Positions 1-7,975 of a stretch of DNA of 64,000 nt are shown one piece after another (position 1 is the stretch's first letter; the number at the start of each line of letters is the position of its first letter). The notes beneath the pieces are model-generated. The model searched no databases and was not told where the DNA came from. It saw only the letters and a program-made list of their open reading frames with translations. This stretch comes from Halostella salina. Lineage in GTDB: Archaea; Halobacteriota; Halobacteria; Halobacteriales; Natronoarchaeaceae. The DNA lies in assembly GCF_003675855.1 (NCBI RefSeq), contig NZ_RCIH01000002.1:124001-188000 (forward strand). The letters are read 5' to 3'. Made by a program: the position numbers and the translations under genes.

Positions 1-1
1 C

Positions 2-1195
2 CGGACCGTCTCCACTCGGCGCGGTCGTCGTGGGTTCCTGAAGCTCACCGGCGGCGTGACCGGCGCGGCCGCGCTCGCGGGCTGTCTCGGGAACGACGAC
101 GAGGGGTCGACGTACTCGCGGGAGGGGTCGATCCCCGACGCCAAGACGTACGCCGCCGACGAGCTGTTCAACATCGAGGAGTGGCGGGGCTCCGGGCCGC
201 TGATCGACGACCGCCCCACGGAGTACGAGGGCCGGTCGATGCTCGACCTGCCGGACCTCAGGGGCGAGCTGACGATCTACCTCGGCGGCGGCGAGGGCGG
301 GCTGTACGAGAACCTGATGCGGCGGATCCAGCACACGTACCGCGACTTCACCGTCGACATCAGGAAGGCCCCCTCCTCGCAGCACGCGAACACCATCGTC
401 GAGGAGGTCAACGCCGGCCAGAGCCCGGCGGACATCTTCTGGGCGATCGACGCCGGGTCGGTCGGGATCGTCTCCGAGAACGACGCGACCGTCGAACTCC
501 CGGACCACCTCGTCTCCGAGATCCCGGACACGTACCACCCGACCGACCAGTGGGTCGGCACCATGGGCCGCGCACGGAGCATCCCGTTCAACACCAACGA
601 GTTCTCGAAGTCGGAGATCCCAAACGACATATTCACGTTCGCGCGGGATCCACGGTTCGACAACGCGATGGGCTGGGCTCCGACCTACGGCGCGTTCCAG
701 GCGTTCGTCACGGCGATGCGCCTCATCAACGGGGAGAGCGAGGCGCGCCAGTGGCTCAACGGGATGCAGGACCAGGGCGTCGGTACGTACGACAACGAAC
801 TGGTCGTCGCCAATCGGGTCGCGAGCGGCGAGTTGAACGCGGGATTCGGGAACCACTACTACTCGCGGCTCGTGTACGAGGAGCGGCCCGACGCCCCGCT
901 GGACCTCGCCTTCACGCAGGCCGACGCCGGCGCGCTCGTGAACTGCTCGGGGGCCGAGATCATCAAGAACACGCCGAACGAGACGCTGGCGGTGGACTTC
1001 ATCCACCACCTGCTCAGCATCGAGGCCCAGGAGTTCCTGACGACCCGCGGGTACGAGTACCCGCTGCTCCCGAGCATCCCGCCGGTCGGGGACCTCCCGA
1101 CGATCGACGAACTGAACCCGCCGGAGTTCGACCTCTCGCGGCTCGCGGACCTCGAACCGACGCTGCAACTCATGCGCGAGGTGGGCGTCCTGTAA
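2..1195 (+). CDS. Ferric iron ABC transporter substrate-binding lipoprotein (5' truncated)
   Basis: This is an extracellular solute-binding protein of family 1, the binding component of a ferric-iron type importer. The reading frame is open from base 2. It encodes RRGFLK followed by a hydrophobic stretch and the lipobox LAGC, so this is a Tat lipoprotein whose real start lies before the window; the GTG at 56 sits inside the signal peptide and is not the start. About 360 residues follow the lipobox cysteine, a normal length for the family. It is followed after 1 bp by the permease gene, then by the ATPase, and the siderophore operon converges on this unit. The iron assignment rests on family resemblance and context; a thiamine or sulfate-type substrate is possible. 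Confidence 0.85.
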   Translation, partial: RTVSTRRGRRGFLKLTGGVTGAAALAGCLGNDDEGSTYSREGSIPDAKTYAADELFNIEEWRGSGPLIDDRPTEYEGRSMLDLPDLRGELTIYLGGGEGGLYENLMRRIQHTYRDFTVDIRKAPSSQHANTIVEEVNAGQSPADIFWAIDAGSVGIVSENDATVELPDHLVSEIPDTYHPTDQWVGTMGRARSIPFNTNEFSKSEIPNDIFTFARDPRFDNAMGWAPTYGAFQAFVTAMRLINGESEARQWLNGMQDQGVGTYDNELVVANRVASGELNAGFGNHYYSRLVYEERPDAPLDLAFTQADAGALVNCSGAEIIKNTPNETLAVDFIHHLLSIEAQEFLTTRGYEYPLLPSIPPVGDLPTIDELNPPEFDLSRLADLEPTLQLMREVGVL

Positions 1196-1196
1196 C

Positions 1197-2849
1197 ATGT
1201 CGGTGGCCGACAGGGTAGTTGCACAGTTCGACCGCGAGGACGCCGACGGGTATCCGGTCGGTCTCACCCTCCTGAGCGGTGCGATCGCCGCGGCGGTGCT
1301 CTCGCCGCTCGCGTGGATCGTCATCCGCGTCCTGCAGGTCGACACCGACTACGCGCTGTCGATCATCGCGCGCCCGACGATCGTCGAGATCCTGGTGACG
1401 AGCCTCGGCCTCGTCGCCGCCGTCACCGGGGCGTCGATCGGCATCGGCGTGCCGCTCGCGTTCCTGACGGTGCGGACGGACCTCCCGTTCCGCCGGTTCT
1501 GGACCGTCGCCGTCGCCCTGCCGCTTGTCATCCCAAGTTACCTGGGCGCGTTCACGTTCATCTCGGCGTTCGGTCCGGGCGGGGTACTCGCGGACGCGCT
1601 CGCGCCCCTCGGCGTCGAGTCGATCCCCTCGATCTACGGGTTCTTCGGGACGACGCTCGTGCTCACGCTGTACACCTACCCCTACGTGTTCATCACCACG
1701 CGGGCGTCGCTGCTGTCGTTCGACCAGCAGCTCGTCGAGGCCGCGCGGACGCTCGGGACGACGCGCTGGGAGGCGTTCAAACGCGTGACGCTCCGGCAGC
1801 TTCTGCCCGGCATCACGTCGGGCGCGCTGCTGGTCGCGCTGTACACGCTCTCGGACTTCGGCACGCCGTCGCTCATGCGGCTGGACGTGTTCACGCGCGT
1901 CATCTTCGTCGAGTACAACACGTTCGGCCGCGAGACCGCCGCCATGCTCTCCCTGCAGCTGCTGGCGATCACCGCGGTGATCCTCGCCATCGAGTCGCGC
2001 ATCGGCGATTCGAGCCGCGGGGCCTACGTGGGGACGGGCGCGAGTTCGGGCAGCGACACGACGGTCTCACTCGGACTGTGGAAGCTGCCCGCGCTCGGGT
2101 TCTGTGCGAGCATCGTCACCCTCTGTCTCGTCGTCCCCGTCGCCGTTCTGACCAACTGGCTGCTCCGGAGCCCGAGCGGGGCGACCAGGATGGGCGGCGG
2201 GTTCGAGTGGCAGTTCGCGGTCAACTCGGTGTCGGTGTCGCTCGCGGCGGCGGTCGCCTGTGCGGCCGCCGCGGTTCCGGTCGCCTACCTCGCCGCGAGA
2301 CACCGGAGCAGGCTGTCGGAACTGTTCGACCGCGCGACGTACGTCGGCTACGCGATGCCGGGGATCGTCCTCGGGCTCGCGCTCGTGTTCTTCGGCGTCT
2401 ACTACGAGTCGTCCGTCGGGGACCTCTCGGTGTTCGGTGCCGACATCACCCCGACGCTGTACCAGACGCTCCCGCTGTTGATCTTCGCGTACGTCATCCG
2501 GTTCCTCCCGCAGGCAGTCGGCTCGACGCGGTCGTCGGTGCGGCGCGTCGACCGGAGCCTGACGGAGGCCGCACGGATGCTCGGCCGGACCCCCGCGGAG
2601 GCGTTCCGCCGGGTCACGCTCCCGCTGATCGCGCCGGGCGTGATCGGCGGCGCGGCGCTGGTCTTTCTGACGACGATGAAGGAGCTGCCCGCGACGCTCG
2701 TGTTGCACCCGACGGGCTTCGAGACGCTCGTCACGTACATCTGGAGCGTCCGCGAGTCCGGCTACTACGGGTTCGCGGCGGTCCCCGCGCTGGTGCTCAT
2801 CGTCGTCTCGGGACTCTCGATGGTCGTTATCCTTTCCCAGGAGGAGTGA
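1197..2849 (+). CDS. Ferric iron ABC transporter permease (fused, two domains)
   Basis: This 550-residue membrane protein has two binding-protein-dependent permease domains in tandem, as in FbpB/SfuB ferric importers. Each half carries an EAA loop that contacts the ATPase: EAARTLGTTRWEAFKRV in the first half and EAARMLGRTPAEAFRRV in the second. About twelve hydrophobic segments are visible. ATG 1197 follows the binding-protein stop by 1 bp, so translation is probably coupled. The ATPase gene begins 3 bp after its stop, giving a compact three-gene importer operon. Confidence 0.9.
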   Translation: MSVADRVVAQFDREDADGYPVGLTLLSGAIAAAVLSPLAWIVIRVLQVDTDYALSIIARPTIVEILVTSLGLVAAVTGASIGIGVPLAFLTVRTDLPFRRFWTVAVALPLVIPSYLGAFTFISAFGPGGVLADALAPLGVESIPSIYGFFGTTLVLTLYTYPYVFITTRASLLSFDQQLVEAARTLGTTRWEAFKRVTLRQLLPGITSGALLVALYTLSDFGTPSLMRLDVFTRVIFVEYNTFGRETAAMLSLQLLAITAVILAIESRIGDSSRGAYVGTGASSGSDTTVSLGLWKLPALGFCASIVTLCLVVPVAVLTNWLLRSPSGATRMGGGFEWQFAVNSVSVSLAAAVACAAAAVPVAYLAARHRSRLSELFDRATYVGYAMPGIVLGLALVFFGVYYESSVGDLSVFGADITPTLYQTLPLLIFAYVIRFLPQAVGSTRSSVRRVDRSLTEAARMLGRTPAEAFRRVTLPLIAPGVIGGAALVFLTTMKELPATLVLHPTGFETLVTYIWSVRESGYYGFAAVPALVLIVVSGLSMVVILSQEE

Positions 2850-2852
2850 CTC

Positions 2853-4013
2853 ATGGCACGAAACAACCACGACGGATCGCTCGCATCGCCCGAACCGGCG
2901 GCCACGGCCGCCGACCCCGACGACAGCCCCCCGCAGTCGACGGTGCTCGAACTCCGGGACCTCGTCCGCTCCTACGAGACCGAGACCGCCGTCGAGGACC
3001 TCTCGCTGTCCGTCGGCGAGGGCGAGGTGCTCACGCTCCTCGGACCGTCCGGCTGCGGCAAGACGACGACCCTGCGGCTGATCGGCGGGCTGGAACGCCC
3101 CGACGACGGGACCATCGAACTCGGTGACAGCGTCATCGCCGACGCCGGCGACACGTTCGTCCCGCCCGAGGAGCGGGGCATCGGGCTGGTGTTTCAGGAC
3201 TTCGCGCTCTTCCCGCACCTGACCGCCGCGGAGAACATCGGGTTCGGGATCGCCGAGTGGCCGGAGAGCGAGCGGCAGGCACGGATCGAGGAGATGCTCG
3301 ACCTCATCGGCATGTCGGACCACGGCGACGACCGGCCGGGCGAGCTCTCGGGGGGGCAGAAGCAGCGCGTCGCCCTCGCGCGCTCGCTCGCCCCCGAACC
3401 CGACGTGCTCCTGCTGGACGAGCCCCTCTCGAACCTCGACGTGAGCCTCCGGGTGTCCATGCGCGAGGAGATCCGCCGGATCATCGACGAGACGGACGTC
3501 ACCGCTATCTGGGTCACGCACGACCAGGAGGAGGCGCTGTCAGTCGCCGACCGCGTCGGGGTGATGCACGACGGGGAGCTCCAGCAGGTCGGCCGGCCCG
3601 AGAAGGTGTTCGAGCTGCCGGCCTCGCGGTTCGTCGCGTCGTTCCTCGGTCGCGCCGGCTTCCTCTCCGCGACCGTCGAGGACGACGTGCTCGCGACGGA
3701 CGTGGGCGACATCGACGCCGACGCGCTCGTCGGGGCCGAGCGGTCGGACTGGGAGGTGCTCCCGGACGAGGCGACGGTCGACGTGCTGGTCCGCCCCGAC
3801 GACCTTCGCGTGACCCCGACGACGCCGGAGGAGGCCGACGGCACGATCACGCGCCGCCAGTATCAGGGACCGTCGTTCATCTACCGCGTCGAGACCGAAG
3901 GCGGCGACACGATCCAGTGTCTACACAGCCACACGGAGGTGTTCGACGTGGGCAAGTCGGTCAGCGTCGACCTCGTGGCGAACCACCCGCTGGTCTGGTT
4001 CCCGGCCGAGTGA
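2853..4013 (+). CDS. ABC transporter ATP-binding protein (ferric iron type, FbpC-like)
   Basis: This is the 386-residue cytoplasmic ATPase of the importer. Walker A GPSGCGKTT lies near residue 65, the signature LSGGQKQR near 165 and Walker B LLLDEPLSNLD near 186, with a switch-region histidine in WVTHDQEEA. A C-terminal regulatory, TOBE-like region of about 120 residues follows. A 35-residue N-terminal extension rich in Pro, Ala and Asp is unlikely to be structured. The gene ends 12 bp from the convergent asparagine-synthetase-like gene. Confidence 0.9.
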   Translation: MARNNHDGSLASPEPAATAADPDDSPPQSTVLELRDLVRSYETETAVEDLSLSVGEGEVLTLLGPSGCGKTTTLRLIGGLERPDDGTIELGDSVIADAGDTFVPPEERGIGLVFQDFALFPHLTAAENIGFGIAEWPESERQARIEEMLDLIGMSDHGDDRPGELSGGQKQRVALARSLAPEPDVLLLDEPLSNLDVSLRVSMREEIRRIIDETDVTAIWVTHDQEEALSVADRVGVMHDGELQQVGRPEKVFELPASRFVASFLGRAGFLSATVEDDVLATDVGDIDADALVGAERSDWEVLPDEATVDVLVRPDDLRVTPTTPEEADGTITRRQYQGPSFIYRVETEGGDTIQCLHSHTEVFDVGKSVSVDLVANHPLVWFPAE

Positions 4014-4025
4014 CCGCCGGGCCGC

Positions 4026-5852
4026 TCACCCGTCGACGACCCGTCGCGTGAGCGGCATCGAGAGGACGGTCACCAGCCGGTACAGTTCCTCGCCGGCGTC
4101 TATCTCGCCCGCCCGGTGGCGGCGGTACGTCTCCCGCACCGCCGCCCAGTCGACGCCGGGCAGTCGCCGCCCGGTCGCCTCGTGTCGCTCCAGGGCCCGA
4201 CCCACGAAGTCGTCGCCCCTGACGACCTCGTCCTTGTCCTGCCAGGGCCCCTGAGTCCGGTACGACGCGTCGCCGAACTTGTCGGCCAGGTTCACCGCGC
4301 GGTTGCCGACGACGTGTGCCGCCTTCGGGGACGACAGCGGGACGCGCGTGGAGGCGTGGGGGATCGTCGCGAGCGACCCGTCGAGCCGCTCGATCGCGCG
4401 GTGCAGCGGGTCGCGGCGCAGCCGGTACTTCAGCGGCATCGAGAGCGCCAGGTCGACCAGCCGGCGGTCGAGAAACGGGTTCCGGGTCGGGACGATCTGG
4501 AGGGCGCTGAACAGGTCGAATCCGATCCCGTTCGTGATGGGGTACAGCGTGGAGCTGAGGCTCAGCTGCTCGACCGACTCGTAGCCGACGCCGTGGAACT
4601 CGACGCCGCTCCCCGCGGCGCGGATGTTGTCGGCGAGGATCTCGCCGAGCGGTGCCGAGTCGAGGAAGTCCGGGTCGCGCGTCGGCCCCGATGCCACCTG
4701 GTCGCGCACGAAGTCGTCGGGGGTCGAGGGCAGGCACGCCCGCGGGAGCCAGACCTGCACATCGAACGGCAGCCGAACCGTCGCCTGCGACACGCTCCAG
4801 GCCCCGAAGAGGTCGTCGCTGTACAGCCCGGTCAGCAGCGTGTCGACGTCGTCGGCGATCCCCTCGGCGAACCCGAGCGCGTGGCCCGTGTGGAACGGGC
4901 CGACGAACTCCTGGACGGGCGCGGCCCGCTCCAGCAGCGTCTCGTGGTAGCCAAGGCCCCGCTCCAGCAGCTCGAACCGAGACCCGGCGGCGTCGGCCGC
5001 CCGCTTGGCGACGCGCGCCTCGCGGTTCCACCCGTCGCCCAGGTGGAACGACGCGGGCGGCTCGTCCGCGGCCGCCAGCACGGCCCGGGAGTCGCTCCCG
5101 CCGCTCAGCAGGAGACCGTGGTCGCGGTCGTCGCCCGTCCGGTCGGCGACGGCCCGCTCGAACCGGTCCGCCAGCTCCCGCACGAAGTAGGAGAACGACC
5201 TGTCTTTCGGCCGGTATCTCGGCTCCCAGTAGCGGTGCCGGTCGACGCCGCCGCCCCCGATATCGTAGGTCAGGACCGTCGCCGGCCCGAGCTGTTCGAC
5301 GCCCTCGACGGGCGTCTTCGTGCCGAACGTCCGCCGGCAGCGGAGGTACTCGGCGAGGTACCGCTCGTCGAACGCCGGGTCGAACCCGGGGAGGTCGGGC
5401 ACCGTCTGGACGCTGGTCGAGACGGCGAGGCCGTCATCGGTTCGGGCGTAGTACAGCGGCCGCGCGCCGAGGCGGTCGATGAAAAACGAGACGCTGCCGT
5501 CGTCGGGGTCGTAGCGCAGTCCGACGAACTCGCCGTCGAGCCGCTCGACGAACTCCATGCCGTGCTCGTCGTACTGGCCGGCACACACCCGCGCCGTCTC
5601 CGCCGGATCGACCGACCGCCGGCCGCCGCGCTCGTCCGTGACGCTGTACACCTCGCCCCACACCCACACGAGCGACCCGTCGGCCGCCTCGGCCGGCTGG
5701 TCGACCGCCGTCCCCTCGTGGAACGCCGACCGCACCGCGATCTCCCGGCCGCGGTAGGCGTCGCTCGTCTCGCCGCCGGGGACCGTCTCCGGGACCGTCT
5801 CGACCTCGACCGAGTCGGCCGCGTCGCCGAACACGCCGGACAGGCCGACCAT
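4026..5852 (-). CDS. Asparagine-synthetase-like amide ligase, glutaminase-dead, in siderophore operon
   Basis: The 608-residue protein has the two-domain layout of AsnB. An N-terminal Ntn (class II amidotransferase) fold spans about residues 1-180, including a LDGEFVGLRYD-type strand and LGARPLYYA. A C-terminal synthetase domain has the PP-loop SGGSDS at 250-255 and a second ATP-site motif TGLYSDDLFGAW near 340. The catalytic Cys at position 2 of AsnB is absent: the protein begins MVGLSGVFG. It therefore should not release ammonia from glutamine; beta-lactam synthetase shows the same loss and joins an amine within its substrate. It starts 15 bp after the monooxygenase stop, as the third gene of a siderophore operon. 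A role in forming the siderophore's amide bond is inferred, and glycan modification is the alternative. Confidence 0.75.
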   Translation of the reverse strand: MVGLSGVFGDAADSVEVETVPETVPGGETSDAYRGREIAVRSAFHEGTAVDQPAEAADGSLVWVWGEVYSVTDERGGRRSVDPAETARVCAGQYDEHGMEFVERLDGEFVGLRYDPDDGSVSFFIDRLGARPLYYARTDDGLAVSTSVQTVPDLPGFDPAFDERYLAEYLRCRRTFGTKTPVEGVEQLGPATVLTYDIGGGGVDRHRYWEPRYRPKDRSFSYFVRELADRFERAVADRTGDDRDHGLLLSGGSDSRAVLAAADEPPASFHLGDGWNREARVAKRAADAAGSRFELLERGLGYHETLLERAAPVQEFVGPFHTGHALGFAEGIADDVDTLLTGLYSDDLFGAWSVSQATVRLPFDVQVWLPRACLPSTPDDFVRDQVASGPTRDPDFLDSAPLGEILADNIRAAGSGVEFHGVGYESVEQLSLSSTLYPITNGIGFDLFSALQIVPTRNPFLDRRLVDLALSMPLKYRLRRDPLHRAIERLDGSLATIPHASTRVPLSSPKAAHVVGNRAVNLADKFGDASYRTQGPWQDKDEVVRGDDFVGRALERHEATGRRLPGVDWAAVRETYRRHRAGEIDAGEELYRLVTVLSMPLTRRVVDG

Positions 5853-5867
5853 CTCAATCGCCGCCGG

Positions 5868-7220
5868 TCATTTCGGGGACGGGTTCTCGGCGGGGCGCGC
5901 CCCGCGGTCGGCGACGAAGTCGTCGACCTTGAAGCTCTGGAAGGGGTCCGCGCCGGGCAGCTCGTAGACCGCATCGTCGGCGACGGCGTTGACGATGGTG
6001 GCGTTGCGGTACGGGCCGAGGCCGAGGTCCGGCGCGTTGATGCCGTGGGAGTGCAGTTCCGCGTTCTGGACGAATATCTCGCCCGGGAGCCCGTCGGTCT
6101 CCACGCGGTAGTCCCGCGTGATCTCGAGCCGGCCCTGATCGTCGCGCCGGATCCGGTCCTCGAGCGGGTCGAGGAACGGCGGGTCGGTTCTCGTGTACCC
6201 GGTCGCCAGGACGACCACCTCGCTGTCGAGGACGAACCGCTCGTCCTCCTGCCACTGCTCGCAGACCAGCTGGTAGTCGTCCGAGCGCGGGCTGGCGGAC
6301 CCGATGTCGGTGACCTCGGTCGCCGCGATCAGCCCCACGTCGGGCTCGGCGTCGCCGATGGAGTTGCGGTAGAGCGCGTCGTAGATCTTCGCGCTCGTGG
6401 TCTCGTCGATCCCCTTGTAGAGCTGGTCCTGCTTGCCGCGGATCTCGTCTTTGGTCTCCTGGTCCAGGTCGTAGAAGTAGTCGATGTACTCCGGCGTGTA
6501 GATCATGTGGCCGAGCTTGGCGTCGGCCATCTGGAAGAAGCCTCGCGACCGGGTGATCCAGTCGAGGCTGTACTCGTGGTCGGACTGGCGTTCGAGGAGG
6601 TCGCGGAACACCTCCGCCGCGCTCTGTCCGGAGCCGACGATCGTGACCGACTCGGCGTCGAGACACCGATCCCGGTTGTGGAGGTACGACGCCGAGTGGA
6701 ACACGTCGCGGCCGAAGGCGTCCCGGAACTGCTCGGGGACGTGGCGCTGGGTCCCGATCCCCATGACCACGTCATCCGCGGCGTAGCTCGTCTGCTCGCC
6801 CGTGACGGGGTCGACCGTCTCGACGACGAACACGTCGCCGTCCTCGCGCACGTCGGTGACCTGCCGGTCGAACTGCAGCGTCGGCAGCTGGTCGGCCACC
6901 CACCGGCAGTACTCGTTGTACTCGCGGCGGGGGATGAAAAACTCCTCGTAGAAGTAGAACTCGTAGAGGCGGTTCCGCTCGCGGAGGTAGCTGAGGTAGC
7001 TGTAGGGGTTCGACGGGTCGACCATCGTCACGAGGTCCGCGAGGAACGGGACCTCGAGGGTGGTCCCCTCGATCAGCATCCCCTCGTGCCAGTTGAACTC
7101 CGGCTCCTGTTCGAGAAAGGCCACGTCGAGGTCGGCCGGCGCGTCGTCCAGCAGCGCCGCGAGGCCGAGGTTGAACGGCCCGACGCCGATGCCGACGAGG
7201 TCGTGGACGCGGTCGGTCAT
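5868..7220 (-). CDS. Lysine/ornithine N-monooxygenase (siderophore biosynthesis)
   Basis: This 450-residue flavin-dependent N-hydroxylase belongs to the IucD/RhbE/PvdA/SidA family. It hydroxylates the side-chain amine of lysine or ornithine, the first step to hydroxamate siderophores. The N-terminal FAD motif GIGVGPFNLGLA is at residues 10-21, the NADPH motif GSGQSAAE lies near 197, and the late ATGY motif typical of the family is present. Its ATG overlaps the TGA of the acyltransferase gene by 4 bp (ATGA), so the two are translationally coupled. Whether lysine or ornithine is the substrate cannot be read from the sequence; lysine is the more usual partner of this type of acyltransferase. Confidence 0.92.
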   Translation of the reverse strand: MTDRVHDLVGIGVGPFNLGLAALLDDAPADLDVAFLEQEPEFNWHEGMLIEGTTLEVPFLADLVTMVDPSNPYSYLSYLRERNRLYEFYFYEEFFIPRREYNEYCRWVADQLPTLQFDRQVTDVREDGDVFVVETVDPVTGEQTSYAADDVVMGIGTQRHVPEQFRDAFGRDVFHSASYLHNRDRCLDAESVTIVGSGQSAAEVFRDLLERQSDHEYSLDWITRSRGFFQMADAKLGHMIYTPEYIDYFYDLDQETKDEIRGKQDQLYKGIDETTSAKIYDALYRNSIGDAEPDVGLIAATEVTDIGSASPRSDDYQLVCEQWQEDERFVLDSEVVVLATGYTRTDPPFLDPLEDRIRRDDQGRLEITRDYRVETDGLPGEIFVQNAELHSHGINAPDLGLGPYRNATIVNAVADDAVYELPGADPFQSFKVDDFVADRGARPAENPSPK

Positions 7221-7804
7221 GCGACCGCCCCCTCGAACCGCTCGCGGTCACAGAACATGAGCAGCCCCGTCTTGTCGGGCAGGTCGACCTCGCGCTGGGC
7301 CTCGAACCCGCACTTCTCGAACACGCGGATGGCCCGGTCGTTCCGGGCGTCCGGTTCCGTGACGACCCGCCGCGTCTCGGGGTGTCGGAACTGGAAGTCG
7401 ACCATCGCCCGCACCAGCGGTGCCCCGTACCCCTCGCCGAGGTACTCGCGGGGCCCGATGAGCAGGTGGATCCCCCGGTCGGCCGGGTCCGCGTCGTAGT
7501 AGTCGCCGATGCGGTCGCGGTCGGCCCAGTACGACTCCCAGTAGCTCATCGGCGTGTGGTCGAGGGAGCCGATGTACAGCGTCTGGTCCTCGTTCGCGGC
7601 GCGCTCGGCGATCGTGTCCCGAACCACCGGGAGCGGGTCGTTCTGCTCCCAGTACGGGAGCACGTGCTCGCTGTTGAGCCACGTGTGGAGGCGGCCGAGG
7701 TCGCGGTCGAGGTCGACCTCGCGGAAGCCGATCCGCTTCCCGGTGTCGGGGTCGGTCGTGAGGTAGCTGTATTCCGAACGCACTGTCTCCTGTGGCCCGC
7801 TCAT
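7217..7804 (-). CDS. Siderophore GNAT acyltransferase (IucB/RhbD-like)
   Basis: This 195-residue GNAT-fold enzyme resembles N-hydroxylysine acetyltransferases. These form the hydroxamate by moving an acyl group from acyl-CoA to the N-hydroxyl amine. The YWESYW motif and the LLIGPREYLGEGYGAPLVRAM block, containing the CoA-binding loop, are typical, as is the FEKCGF motif near the end. The ATG at 7804 overlaps the TGA of a small upstream ORF. The monooxygenase start overlaps its stop. It is the first recognisable enzyme gene of the siderophore operon. Confidence 0.9.
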   Translation of the reverse strand: MSGPQETVRSEYSYLTTDPDTGKRIGFREVDLDRDLGRLHTWLNSEHVLPYWEQNDPLPVVRDTIAERAANEDQTLYIGSLDHTPMSYWESYWADRDRIGDYYDADPADRGIHLLIGPREYLGEGYGAPLVRAMVDFQFRHPETRRVVTEPDARNDRAIRVFEKCGFEAQREVDLPDKTGLLMFCDRERFEGAVA

Positions 7805-7881
7805 GCCGGATCCCTCCGTCGACCCGCCCGCTCCTGCACGGACCGGACTGGGGTCCGCGTCGGTTCCGTGTGTGCCTTCAT
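7801..7881 (-). CDS. Possible 26-aa leader ORF of the siderophore operon
   Basis: An ATG at 7881 opens a 26-codon frame whose TGA (7801-7803) lies inside the ATGA of the acyltransferase start at 7804. The peptide begins MKAHTEPTRTP and ends GRRRDPA; it is rich in arginine, unlike the acidic proteins around it. Its ATG is 26 bp after the end of the operator-like site, about where a transcript start is expected. No homology is recognised. It could be a coupled leader peptide or a chance frame in the 5' untranslated region. Confidence 0.35.
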   Translation of the reverse strand: MKAHTEPTRTPVRSVQERAGRRRDPA

Positions 7882-7906
7882 ATCTGGATCGCTCGTTACC
7901 AGCCAG

Positions 7907-7927
7907 TTTTTAGGCCAGCCTTAAAAA
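7907..7927 (-). promoter_or_regulatory. Operator-like palindrome A, siderophore operon promoter
   Basis: On the plus strand the core reads TTTTTAGGC-CA-GCCTTAAAAA, an imperfect palindrome 103 bp before the acyltransferase start and 26 bp before the leader ORF. It overlaps AT-rich sequence suited to the minus-strand TATA element. It matches three other sites in this window (9185, 17273, 17386) and resembles TTAGG-type operators of DtxR-family iron repressors. Confidence 0.65.
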
Positions 7928-7975
7928 TATTTAGATGCCGAATTCGGAGCCTCAGACCGGCGAAACCGCCGGGCG

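Noticed and set aside
4116-7499. A 1127-codon open frame on the plus strand opposite the siderophore genes
   Set aside because: It is the antisense shadow of the acyltransferase, monooxygenase and AsnB-like genes caused by high G+C. Its protein is rich in Arg and Pro with no domain, while the minus-strand frames have clear motifs.
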